DNA of 10,663 nucleotides from Candidatus Woesearchaeota archaeon (GTDB taxonomy: Archaea; Nanobdellota; Nanobdellia; Woesearchaeales; WJKV01). A program made the position numbers and the translations under genes. Positions 5,115 to 10,663 of the stretch are shown here, piece by piece. How positions within the stretch are numbered: the stretch's first letter is position 1; each line of letters starts with the position of its first letter. Location of the stretch: positions 1 to 10,663 of the forward strand of contig WJKV01000009.1 of NCBI GenBank assembly GCA_014728875.1, written 5' to 3'. The notes beneath the pieces are model-generated. The model had not been told where the DNA came from. It saw nothing but the letters and a program-made list of their open reading frames with translations, and searched no databases.

Positions 5115-7490
5115 ATGGGTAGTAGCAATATTGAAGATGTTATTATCAAAGTAGAAAGAGAGTTAAATAAAGTATTTAAAGATGTAAATTTCAAGAATCT
5201 GCATTCTGAGGCTTTAAGAAAAATCTTAAATTTTTCAGACGAAAGGATTAAAACAGTCGATTTCATATTAAAAGCAGCTTATCAAGTACGAAGTAAAGAT
5301 AATATAATTCAAATAGATCGATTGGATGATATTGAATTAAATGATAGAACAGATATTCGTTCTATCCTCGCATTAATGGAAAACAATCTAAAATTCTTGC
5401 AGCTCTTTCCAAAACTAGCTGAAATTTTATCAAATATCCCTGACGAATATTCTCACGAGGATTTAGTAAAGATTGCAGTATCTTCTAAACCAAAATACGC
5501 AGATATTCTTGAAGGATTCTCATCTTTCCTTCCTTATGTGTTGAAAGCTTATTCTATTATAGATCCAGATTATAAAACAGCGTTATCAGAATCGCTTTCC
5601 CTTATTGGCAGAACAGAAAGAGACGGAAAATTATTCTTGCACCTTGCAGAAGAACTGAATAAAGGATATTTATTCAGGAAATATGCAAACGAGTATTATA
5701 GGAAATTCAATCCTTTTCTGGAACCGCCGTCTTCATTAAGATTTTCTTATCTGAATAAATTTATTCAATTCATTGATAAATTTTATGCAATATTCAATGC
5801 AAACAGCACAAAGGAATCAAAACCGAGAATGGGAGACCTAGAATATGAATTAGATATAAAAGATTACTTGGAACAAATTCCTATTGGAACAGATATATTG
5901 GAAAGAAATGTTAAAAAATGCGACATTAAAAAAATATCTAAAGCATATAAACAACTATTCGAATATCTTATCAAGAAATTGTTTGAATTCAAATTTGAAA
6001 TAATTAATGAAGGATTAAATAGATTTAATGAAGAACAAGAAATGCCTTATCTATGTGCTAATAAATATGCAAATAGCATATTTAAACTGGAAGATTTCAT
6101 GAGATCTGTTATTTATGAAGGATTTTGTATGCTCTCCTTAAGGTCATGGAAACGGAAGAGAAAGAAAGGCAGTATTCACATGTCCAAAAGAGCTTTAGAA
6201 AAATCTACTAGAGCAGCAGAATTATTTGATATATATACAAACCATATAATAAGATTATCTAAACTTAATCCATTTTTTGGAAATATTTTCTTACAGTACA
6301 AACCATATAAATTATACGGTAATCTAGATCTTGTTGAGGAAATTGTTTCTTTTGCAGAAGATGCTTGCCAAATTTCTCCTAATTTTGATACTGAAGTTTT
6401 CGACGAGTATATGCGCTATATGAATTCTACTGATAAAAGAACAAGCCCAGAATTGACTTCAAAACTATTGGGTATCGTAAGAGAAGTATCAAATTATCGC
6501 CATTCTAAGGCTATAATAAAACAAAAATTACTACCACAAATTGAAAAACAAAAAAACAGGAGGAAAATTAAATTGGTCATTCCTGATATGATGTATGTAT
6601 TGCAGTCTCAAGTTGAACTATATAGATTGGTAACGGATGATAAGAAATATATTAAACTGCAAGAATTTAACGAAGATGATTTTATAGTAAATGAAATTAT
6701 TCCAGACTTAGAAATAGATAGAGATCTCGAATTTATAACTTTGGGTTGTGGTTCTGGAAAATCGGAAATAAAAGTGGCGAAAGCGATAATTAATTTTCAG
6801 ACACGAAAAAGATTCCATTTATATTTTACTGATATCAGTGAAAAAATGCTTGAAGAAACTAGAGTTAATTTGTATGAGAATGATAGAAGAGCATTATTGC
6901 ATGACGAACCAAAAATAGAATCTTCAGAATTTGTTTGCAATTTCTTGAACCCTTATGAGATCAGGAGTTTCATTGAAAGAGCGATTGAACCGTCAATTGA
7001 AAGACGAATATATACAATCCTTGGAGGAACTGCAGGTAATTTTCCCCCCGAGATACGACAAAGGATATATAATAACATAGAACAGGTAATGCGGCCCGAC
7101 GATATGTTCATAATAACATGCGGCGTTATACTGGACCAAGAGCGTTACGGAGGGGAATCTATGGCTAATTGGATATTTTTTCCTCTGAAAATTTTAGGAA
7201 TTGAACCGGACCAAATAGAGGAGTTTGAATCTGGTTTAGAAAACTATAGATATGAAATTGAAAGGGAAGATGATAAAGGAAGGCTCGCTGCATATTTGAC
7301 TTTGAATCAAGATGTCTATGTCAATGGCATCACATTGAATAAAGGCACTAAACTTCAGACGCTCTTTTCTGAAAGACTAGATACAGAATTGTTTAGAAAA
7401 GAATTAAGCATGTTCAGGCTTCATGAAGGACATCCTGTGACTATCGAAGACGGATCTCGTGCGATTGCAGTCTGCTATAAGAGAGATTAG
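5115..7490 (+). CDS. Large helical protein with C-terminal EgtD-like SAM-dependent methyltransferase domain
   Basis: From ATG 5115 the product has 791 residues. A start at 5091 is possible, but it overlaps the TATA box, whereas 5115 sits 27 bp after it. Residues 1 to about 500 are charged, mostly helical, soluble and not recognised; they include a basic patch RSWKRKRKKGS. Residues about 505-791 resemble the histidine N-alpha-methyltransferase family (EgtD, Methyltransf_33): ELYRLVTDDKKYIKLQEFNE before motif I, then ITLGCGSGKSE (GCGSG at 544-548, SAM binding), YFTDIS (D573, ribose-binding acidic residue) and the family hallmark LGGTAGNF (637-643). EgtD makes hercynine for ergothioneine; no EgtB is present here, so that substrate cannot be assumed. 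The gene is visibly richer in A and T than its neighbours and may have been acquired. It ends two bases from the convergent Lrp gene. The methyltransferase call is good; the substrate is unknown. Confidence 0.8.
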   Translation: MGSSNIEDVIIKVERELNKVFKDVNFKNLHSEALRKILNFSDERIKTVDFILKAAYQVRSKDNIIQIDRLDDIELNDRTDIRSILALMENNLKFLQLFPKLAEILSNIPDEYSHEDLVKIAVSSKPKYADILEGFSSFLPYVLKAYSIIDPDYKTALSESLSLIGRTERDGKLFLHLAEELNKGYLFRKYANEYYRKFNPFLEPPSSLRFSYLNKFIQFIDKFYAIFNANSTKESKPRMGDLEYELDIKDYLEQIPIGTDILERNVKKCDIKKISKAYKQLFEYLIKKLFEFKFEIINEGLNRFNEEQEMPYLCANKYANSIFKLEDFMRSVIYEGFCMLSLRSWKRKRKKGSIHMSKRALEKSTRAAELFDIYTNHIIRLSKLNPFFGNIFLQYKPYKLYGNLDLVEEIVSFAEDACQISPNFDTEVFDEYMRYMNSTDKRTSPELTSKLLGIVREVSNYRHSKAIIKQKLLPQIEKQKNRRKIKLVIPDMMYVLQSQVELYRLVTDDKKYIKLQEFNEDDFIVNEIIPDLEIDRDLEFITLGCGSGKSEIKVAKAIINFQTRKRFHLYFTDISEKMLEETRVNLYENDRRALLHDEPKIESSEFVCNFLNPYEIRSFIERAIEPSIERRIYTILGGTAGNFPPEIRQRIYNNIEQVMRPDDMFIITCGVILDQERYGGESMANWIFFPLKILGIEPDQIEEFESGLENYRYEIEREDDKGRLAAYLTLNQDVYVNGITLNKGTKLQTLFSERLDTELFRKELSMFRLHEGHPVTIEDGSRAIAVCYKRD

Positions 7491-7492
7491 TC

Positions 7493-8455
7493 CTAGATAG
7501 GAAAATAATCTATCAATGGTTCTTCATAATATAATACTGTCTGATAGTCTCTTATCATTTTTGGGAATTTTTCTCTCAAGACTTTCATGAACTTGTATAG
7601 GTCATTCTTTGTTTTAAGCATCATCTCAAATTCCAGTTCAGCGTCTCCGAATGATTTTGTAATATATATCACATTAGGATTGTAGTTTAATCTAGTTATA
7701 ATCTCTTTCAATTTTTTGCCGGATAGATTGTTTAAATGCATAAATACCTTGTAATGAACGTATCCTAGCAAAATTGAATTAAGTTTGGCTCTGAAACCTA
7801 TGATTATTTTTTCCTTTGTGAGCTTTTTAATTCTATTTTTGATTGTGTTGGCTGTGCATTTCAGCTTATCTGCAATATCAACAGCAGGCATCCTGGCATT
7901 TTTTGTCAGCAAAGAAAGGATCTTGAAATCCAGTTTGTCCAGTTCAACCAGTTTGTTTTCACCAAGCAATGCATAGGAGTGGTCGTTTGTCTGATAAAGA
8001 TAGTTTCTTTTAAAATGATATATCTTGAAGGCAGCTGCGACATATTTATCGCCAAAGTATTTGTTGTATCTGAATATGAAATCATCATATACAACTTCAA
8101 AAGCAGCCAAATTCTTGGCCCAGATTACAATAGTCAGATCCCAACGGCCGTCCCCGACTGCGACCCAGCCAACAGCTGGATTTTGGCGAAGATAATCCAT
8201 GATTTCTTTTTCTTTTTCCGGGCTGATGCTGTGGTATTTTAAGAAAACTCTCCAGTACGTGTAGCCCATTTTTGTAATGTCCAGGACAGCATAGTAGCCC
8301 TGTATAAGGCTTTTCTTTTCCAGCTCCTTTATCCTATAATTCACAACCTCCTTAGAAAGCTTGACTTTCTTTGCTATTGCTGCAAAGGACTGCCTGGCAT
8401 CCATGTCCAGTTCGCACAATATCTTTCTGTCCTTTTTATCTAATTTTAAGCTCAT
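7493..8455 (-). CDS. Tandem-duplicated Lrp/AsnC transcription regulator
   Basis: The 320 residues contain two full Lrp/AsnC units in one chain. Unit 1 has LDKKDRKILCELDMDARQSFAAIAKKVKLSKEVVNYRIKELEKKSLI (helix-turn-helix, about 5-51) and a RAM-type alpha-beta domain to about 155. Unit 2 has LDKLDFKILSLLTKNARMPAVDIADKLKCTANTIKNRIKKL (about 172-212) and a second RAM-type domain to about 310. Single Lrp proteins are about 150 residues and dimerise, so this chain resembles a covalent pseudo-dimer. Such double-Lrp proteins are common in DPANN archaea. RAM domains usually bind amino acids; the ligand here is unknown. The ATG is leaderless, with the TATA (8478-8485) 26-27 bp upstream and a 13-bp palindrome just beyond it. 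The family often autoregulates. It diverges from a single-unit Lrp gene across 149 bp. Confidence 0.92.
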   Translation of the reverse strand: MSLKLDKKDRKILCELDMDARQSFAAIAKKVKLSKEVVNYRIKELEKKSLIQGYYAVLDITKMGYTYWRVFLKYHSISPEKEKEIMDYLRQNPAVGWVAVGDGRWDLTIVIWAKNLAAFEVVYDDFIFRYNKYFGDKYVAAAFKIYHFKRNYLYQTNDHSYALLGENKLVELDKLDFKILSLLTKNARMPAVDIADKLKCTANTIKNRIKKLTKEKIIIGFRAKLNSILLGYVHYKVFMHLNNLSGKKLKEIITRLNYNPNVIYITKSFGDAELEFEMMLKTKNDLYKFMKVLREKFPKMIRDYQTVLYYEEPLIDYFPI

Positions 8456-8477
8456 ATTTTATTATAATGAATTTATT

Positions 8478-8485
8478 ATTTATAT
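8478..8485 (-). promoter_or_regulatory. TATA box of the tandem Lrp gene
   Basis: ATATAAAT on minus is centred about 26 bp before the ATG at 8455, which predicts a leaderless mRNA. No Shine-Dalgarno sequence precedes the ATG. Confidence 0.6.
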
Positions 8486-8488
8486 CTT

Positions 8489-8517
8489 TTTCGTTTTGAT
8501 AAAATTTATCTGCGAAA
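8489..8517. promoter_or_regulatory. Nested inverted repeat, candidate Lrp operator
   Basis: The core GATAAA-A-TTTATC (8498-8510) has perfect 6-bp arms. Outer arms TTTCG (8489-8493) and CGAAA (8513-8517) are roughly concentric with it. The core ends 12 bp upstream of the TATA box of the tandem Lrp gene, a position suited to autoregulation or activation. Archaeal Lrp-family operators are often 13-15 bp AT-centred palindromes. Confidence 0.45.
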
Positions 8518-8570
8518 TTTTTATTAACTTGACTGATACATATTTTATTGATATAAGAATGCTAAAGCGG

Positions 8571-8583
8571 CGTAAATATTACG
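8571..8583. promoter_or_regulatory. 13-bp inverted repeat CGTAA-ATA-TTACG over the TATA box of the single Lrp gene
   Basis: Perfect 5-bp arms surround the TATA-like core TAAATATT (8573-8580), which lies about 28 bp before ATG 8605. A further TTACG copy abuts the start codon (8600-8604). The overlap with the TATA suggests a repressor site, probably autoregulatory. GGTGA (8591-8595) is also a possible Shine-Dalgarno if transcription starts further upstream. Confidence 0.45.
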
Positions 8584-8604
8584 GATTCAAGGTGAATTTT
8601 TACG

Positions 8605-9063
8605 ATGGTGTCAAAAAAAGACTTCAAAATCATCTCGCACTTGAGACAAAACGCAAGAAGATCGCTTGTTGAAGTCAGCAAGAAGACAGGTGTTCCTGTC
8701 AGCACAATATATGATAGGCTCAAGGTCTATAATAGGGACATTGTCAAAAAAAATTGTGTATTGCTTGATTTTTCAGCGCTGGGATATGGAATAAGGATTT
8801 TCCTGGCTATAGGTACAGACGATAATGAAGGCACACACAAGTTCTTGAAAACGCATCCGAATGTCAACAGCATGTATGTGATTAACAACGAGTACAATTT
8901 CTTTCTTGATTGTGTTTTCAAGGGAATCGCAGACATGCATGATTTTCTGCAGGAACTGGCCCAATTCAAAATTACAAAACGGAATCTGTTCACAATACTC
9001 AACGATATTAGAAATGAAGAATTCCTGGTTGAAGATTCTTATTCGTCGTCGTCAAAAACATAG
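8605..9063 (+). CDS. Single-unit Lrp/AsnC family transcription regulator
   Basis: At 152 residues this is the usual Lrp/AsnC length. Residues about 1-50 form the helix-turn-helix (KKDFKIISHLRQNARRSLVEVSKKTGVPVSTIYDRLK, with STIYDRLK as recognition helix). Residues about 60-135 form the ligand-binding and dimerising RAM domain (LGYGIRIFLAIGT...FLKTHPNVNSMYVINNEYNFFLDCVF). The tail ends in serines (SYSSSSKT). The effector is unknown. The start ATG 8605 fits both a TATA-spaced leaderless start and a GGTGA site nine bases away. The gene is divergent from the tandem Lrp gene. Its last 25 bases overlap the end of the acidic 56-residue gene on the other strand, so the two transcripts are convergent. 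Confidence 0.9.
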   Translation: MVSKKDFKIISHLRQNARRSLVEVSKKTGVPVSTIYDRLKVYNRDIVKKNCVLLDFSALGYGIRIFLAIGTDDNEGTHKFLKTHPNVNSMYVINNEYNFFLDCVFKGIADMHDFLQELAQFKITKRNLFTILNDIRNEEFLVEDSYSSSSKT

Positions 9064-9209
9064 TCTTCGCTGTTTTCTGCGCCCTGCTCGTCGTTCTCCA
9101 CTGTCTCCTCATAGCCCCTGAGGAAACCTTCCTCTGCACTGTCTATCTCGTCGTCTGCAAGCTTCTCTTCGTAGTCTTCCTCTTCGAAATGCTCTTCGTC
9201 GTATTCCAT
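9039..9209 (-). CDS. Small, extremely acidic protein (56 aa) coupled to DUF655
   Basis: The frame starts at ATG 9209, one base after the stop of the DUF655 gene, with GAGGT (9213-9217) as a close Shine-Dalgarno, so translational coupling is very likely. It ends at TAA 9039-9041. Of 56 residues, 28 are Asp or Glu and only two are Lys or Arg. The protein opens MEYDEEHFEEEDYEEKL, has a short less acidic core SAEEGFLRGYEE and ends in FDDDE. It is probably disordered and may bind a basic partner such as a ribosomal protein, RNA polymerase surface or DUF655 itself; this is inference. In many archaea the gene after DUF655 is ksgA; here this small gene takes that place. Its end overlaps the convergent Lrp gene by 25 bases. 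I know no family name for it. Confidence 0.75.
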   Translation of the reverse strand: MEYDEEHFEEEDYEEKLADDEIDSAEEGFLRGYEETVENDEQGAENSEDYVFDDDE

Positions 9210-9210
9210 C

Positions 9211-9774
9211 TTACCTCACGAAAATCCTTCGTTTGTCTGCCCCTTCCAGTTCCAGCTTGATCCTCTTTATTATTCCCTTCTCTGGGTCAGGCATCAGCTT
9301 TACTCTTTTCTTTATATCTTCGAAAGACTTGAATTCTTCCTTTTTCCTTTCTTCAAGGATCTCCCACATGTGTTTCTTCCCTACGCCGGGTATCAGCTCA
9401 AGCATGTGCCTTCTGGTAGAAAGCGGTCCTGCCTGGTTGAAGAAAAGTATGAAAGGCCCCTGATTCTTTTCGACTATGTCCTTTATCACAAAATCAAGCT
9501 CCTGCCTTGCACTGTGCGTTAATTTTTCCATTGACAAGGCTCCGTTTATGTGATGGATCTGCTCTCTTTTCCCTTCTCCGATATAAACTTCTTCATAAGG
9601 CTGCAGAAATACTCCTTTCTTTGGTACTAATTCTAGAAGTGTGAAATGTATCTTGCCCAGAGCCTGCACTATTGGAGTCTTCCTATGACTAGGTCGATTG
9701 TCGAACGCATAGCCGTTCGGCAAAAAATCCAGTACTATTGCTTTTTCTTCTCGTGATTTTTTTTGTTCCATCAT
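9211..9774 (-). CDS. DUF655 family RNA-binding-like protein (COG1491)
   Basis: The 187 residues match the archaeal DUF655 family. The N-terminal half is an OB-like barrel: KAIVLDFLPNGYAFDNRPSHRKTPIVQALGKIHFTLLELVPK, then VYIGEGKREQIHHINGALS. The C-terminal half carries a helix-hairpin-helix, MLELIPGVGKKHMWEILEERKKEEFKSFEDI. Together these suggest nucleic-acid binding, probably RNA; no enzyme motif is seen and the cellular role is not established. It is the third gene of the L21e-Rpb4-DUF655 order found widely in archaea. The gap after Rpb4 is 71 bp and holds its own TATA-like CTTTAAATA (minus, near 9822-9830), so it may be transcribed both with and without the upstream genes. ATG 9774 and ATG 9771 are both possible starts. 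GAGGGG lies 16 bases upstream, which is too far to decide between them. Confidence 0.92.
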   Translation of the reverse strand: MMEQKKSREEKAIVLDFLPNGYAFDNRPSHRKTPIVQALGKIHFTLLELVPKKGVFLQPYEEVYIGEGKREQIHHINGALSMEKLTHSARQELDFVIKDIVEKNQGPFILFFNQAGPLSTRRHMLELIPGVGKKHMWEILEERKKEEFKSFEDIKKRVKLMPDPEKGIIKRIKLELEGADKRRIFVR

Positions 9775-9821
9775 TTTCCAATAACATACCCCTCTAGGCT
9801 GTATTTTCCTAGTGTTTCAGG

Positions 9822-9830
9822 TATTTAAAG
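9822..9830 (-). promoter_or_regulatory. Internal TATA-like element before DUF655
   Basis: CTTTAAATA on the minus strand lies in the 71-bp gap between Rpb4 and DUF655. Initiation about 26 bp downstream would give a leader of about 25 nt containing GAGGGG. It may supply extra DUF655 and acidic-protein transcript. Confidence 0.4.
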
Positions 9831-9845
9831 CTTTCGTAGAAGTAT

Positions 9846-10190
9846 TTATAGGTATTTGGCAACTGTGTCGCAGATCTTTTTCATGTTCTCCTTGCTGACT
9901 GTTAGTGCGTAACCTTGAAGCACGACCTTGAGCTCGTCTACATTCGCAGGCATGATGTCAATTATCTTGATGATGTGCTCTTCTGCAAGTCTCGGTATCT
10001 CAAGTTTCTCTAGTTCCTTGTGCAGTTCCTTTGCTTTTGTGTGCGATACCTTAACGAAGACATTAAGATACTCTTCTGTCTTTTCTGCCCTAAAACCTGC
10101 TTCTTCGTCCCGTTTCTTTATCCTTGCCAATTCAGACTTTAGTTCTGCCATTGAGATCGGCATCTCTTTGATCACTTTAGGGTCTGCCAT
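9846..10190 (-). CDS. rpoF: DNA-directed RNA polymerase subunit Rpb4 (RpoF)
   Basis: The 114 residues match archaeal Rpb4, which pairs with Rpb7 (RpoE) to form the stalk of RNA polymerase and helps open-complex formation, transcript binding and termination. The start MADPKVIKEMPISMAELKSELARIKKRDEE is typical, including the K-E-x-P-I/x-x-A-E-L strand-and-helix that packs on Rpb7. The rest is the HRDC-like helical bundle, ending ANVDELKVVLQGYALTVSKENMKKICDTVAKYL. Length is normal and no key segment is missing. It follows L21e by 13 bases with no visible Shine-Dalgarno in the gap, so it is in the same operon. The L21e-rpoF order is conserved across many archaea and supports both calls. The Rpb7 gene is not in the window. 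Confidence 0.95.
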   Translation of the reverse strand: MADPKVIKEMPISMAELKSELARIKKRDEEAGFRAEKTEEYLNVFVKVSHTKAKELHKELEKLEIPRLAEEHIIKIIDIMPANVDELKVVLQGYALTVSKENMKKICDTVAKYL

Positions 10191-10203
10191 TTTATCATTC
10201 GTT

Positions 10204-10497
10204 TTAATCTACTTTCCTCAAATGAACAGGATGTACTATTAAAGTTTTTTCTTTTTTCCCGTCCCTGATCTTGACATTGTAGCATCTTCCGATCTTGCCG
10301 TCTATTGTGCCTGTCTTTCCGTGGAACCTGTGATGATACATGCCGCCCTGGTACGCACTGTCGAAATTCAAGACAACCTTGTTTCCATTCTTAAAGGCCT
10401 GCAAAAAGCGTTTTAAGCTTAATTTACCCTTAAATTTGCGTTTTTTCTTGAATTTGTACCTTGTTTTTCTCCTATATCCGCCAATTCGCGTTACCAT
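10204..10497 (-). CDS. rpl21e: Ribosomal protein L21e
   Basis: The 97 residues are full length for archaeal L21e (eL21), a large-subunit protein shared with eukaryotes and absent from bacteria. The very basic N-terminus MVTRIGGYRRKTRYKFKKKR is typical, followed by LKRFLQAFKNGNKVVLNFDSAYQGGMYHHRFHGKTGTIDGKIGRCYNVKIRDGKKEKTLIVHPVHLR. The GMYHHRFHGKTG segment is the family signature (G-M-x-H-x-x-x-H/F-G-x-T-G). It is the first gene of the minus-strand unit that continues to Rpb4 and DUF655. The TATA-like TTTAAAAA (10524-10531), with a GAAACC stretch upstream as a BRE, predicts a leader of only a few bases before ATG 10497. It diverges from the gene at 10605. Confidence 0.97.
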   Translation of the reverse strand: MVTRIGGYRRKTRYKFKKKRKFKGKLSLKRFLQAFKNGNKVVLNFDSAYQGGMYHHRFHGKTGTIDGKIGRCYNVKIRDGKKEKTLIVHPVHLRKVD

Positions 10498-10523
10498 GGT
10501 AATCTACTAGAATTTTGCACTGA

Positions 10524-10531
10524 TTTTTAAA
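10524..10531 (-). promoter_or_regulatory. TATA box of the L21e-Rpb4 operon
   Basis: On minus TTTAAAAA is preceded by CGAAACC, a BRE-like purine-rich stretch. Its centre is about 30 bp before ATG 10497, so the transcript would have a leader of about four bases. Confidence 0.55.
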
Positions 10532-10568
10532 GGTTTCGGTGGAACATAAAGTTTAGTAAAGAGATTAT

Positions 10569-10584
10569 GATAAAATTTATATTA
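10569..10584 (+). promoter_or_regulatory. TATA region of the right-edge gene, overlapping a GATAAAATTTAT element
   Basis: TTTATATTA (10576-10584) is centred about 25-26 bp before ATG 10605. It overlaps GATAAAATTTAT (10569-10580), the same 12-mer that forms most of the palindrome before the tandem Lrp gene (8498-8509). Confidence 0.45.
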
Positions 10585-10604
10585 AAGCGGTTGATTGCTT
10601 ATAT

Positions 10605-10663
10605 ATGGCGCTTGACAGATTGACAATCATTGCCCAGAGATTCTATACGATTAAGGATTATAA
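10605..10663 (+). CDS. Hypothetical protein, N-terminus only (runs off right edge)
   Basis: An ATG at 10605 opens a frame MALDRLTIIAQRFYTIKDY that continues past the window end with no stop. Only 19 complete codons are visible, enough to suggest an amphipathic helix but not to name a family. The start is supported by a TATA element 25-26 bp upstream and no Shine-Dalgarno site, the same leaderless layout as several genes here. It is divergent from L21e across 107 bp. Confidence 0.55.
   Translation, partial: MALDRLTIIAQRFYTIKDY

Noticed and set aside
5115..7490. Ergothioneine biosynthesis locus
   Set aside because: Only an EgtD-like domain is present, with no EgtB or other pathway gene nearby and an unusual N-terminal fusion, so the pathway cannot be claimed.

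Overview
The window is archaeal. It encodes ribosomal protein L21e and the RNA polymerase subunit Rpb4, which occur in archaea and eukaryotes but not bacteria. Most genes have an archaeal TATA box about 26-28 bp before a start codon that has no leader. The base composition is moderately AT-rich. The gene types (a Cys-rich Sec-exported surface protein, an A24 prepilin peptidase with an extra soluble domain, Lrp-type regulators, a lone EF-Tu domain-2 protein) best fit a DPANN archaeon of the Woesearchaeota/Pacearchaeota kind. The lineage is inferred from family resemblance, not from a marker phylogeny.

Layout. Positions 1-2142 (minus) hold the N-terminal 714 residues of a large Cys-rich secreted protein that runs off the left edge and appears to start at an ACG codon. 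A winged-helix regulator (2329-3177, plus) faces away from it. It overlaps tail to tail by 8 bp with a prepilin peptidase (3170-4048, minus). The peptidase and a degenerate cis-prenyltransferase (4121-4720, plus) diverge from one shared TATA element. Next come an 85-residue EF-Tu domain-2 protein (4769-5026) and a 791-residue protein (5115-7490) with an EgtD-like methyltransferase domain behind about 500 unrecognised helical residues. A tandem Lrp/AsnC regulator (7493-8455, minus) and a single Lrp/AsnC regulator (8605-9063, plus) diverge from a 149-bp spacer that carries two 13-bp inverted repeats.

The right end is the conserved informational cluster, all on the minus strand: L21e (10204-10497), Rpb4 (9846-10190), a DUF655 RNA-binding protein (9211-9774) and a 56-residue, half-acidic protein (9039-9209) tightly coupled to DUF655. 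KsgA often follows DUF655 in archaea; here the acidic gene takes that position. A leaderless gene starts at 10605 (plus) and leaves the window after 19 complete codons.

The window is mostly short transcription units rather than one pathway. The clearest functional unit is the L21e-Rpb4-DUF655-acidic set, which links translation and transcription. The secreted protein, prepilin peptidase and prenyltransferase homologue all concern the cell surface but are not co-transcribed. The least explained items are the EgtD-like fusion, the prenyltransferase that has lost most of its catalytic residues, the acidic 56-residue gene and the ACG start. There is no gene-free stretch longer than 300 bases. I saw no rRNA, tRNA, CRISPR array or insertion sequence.
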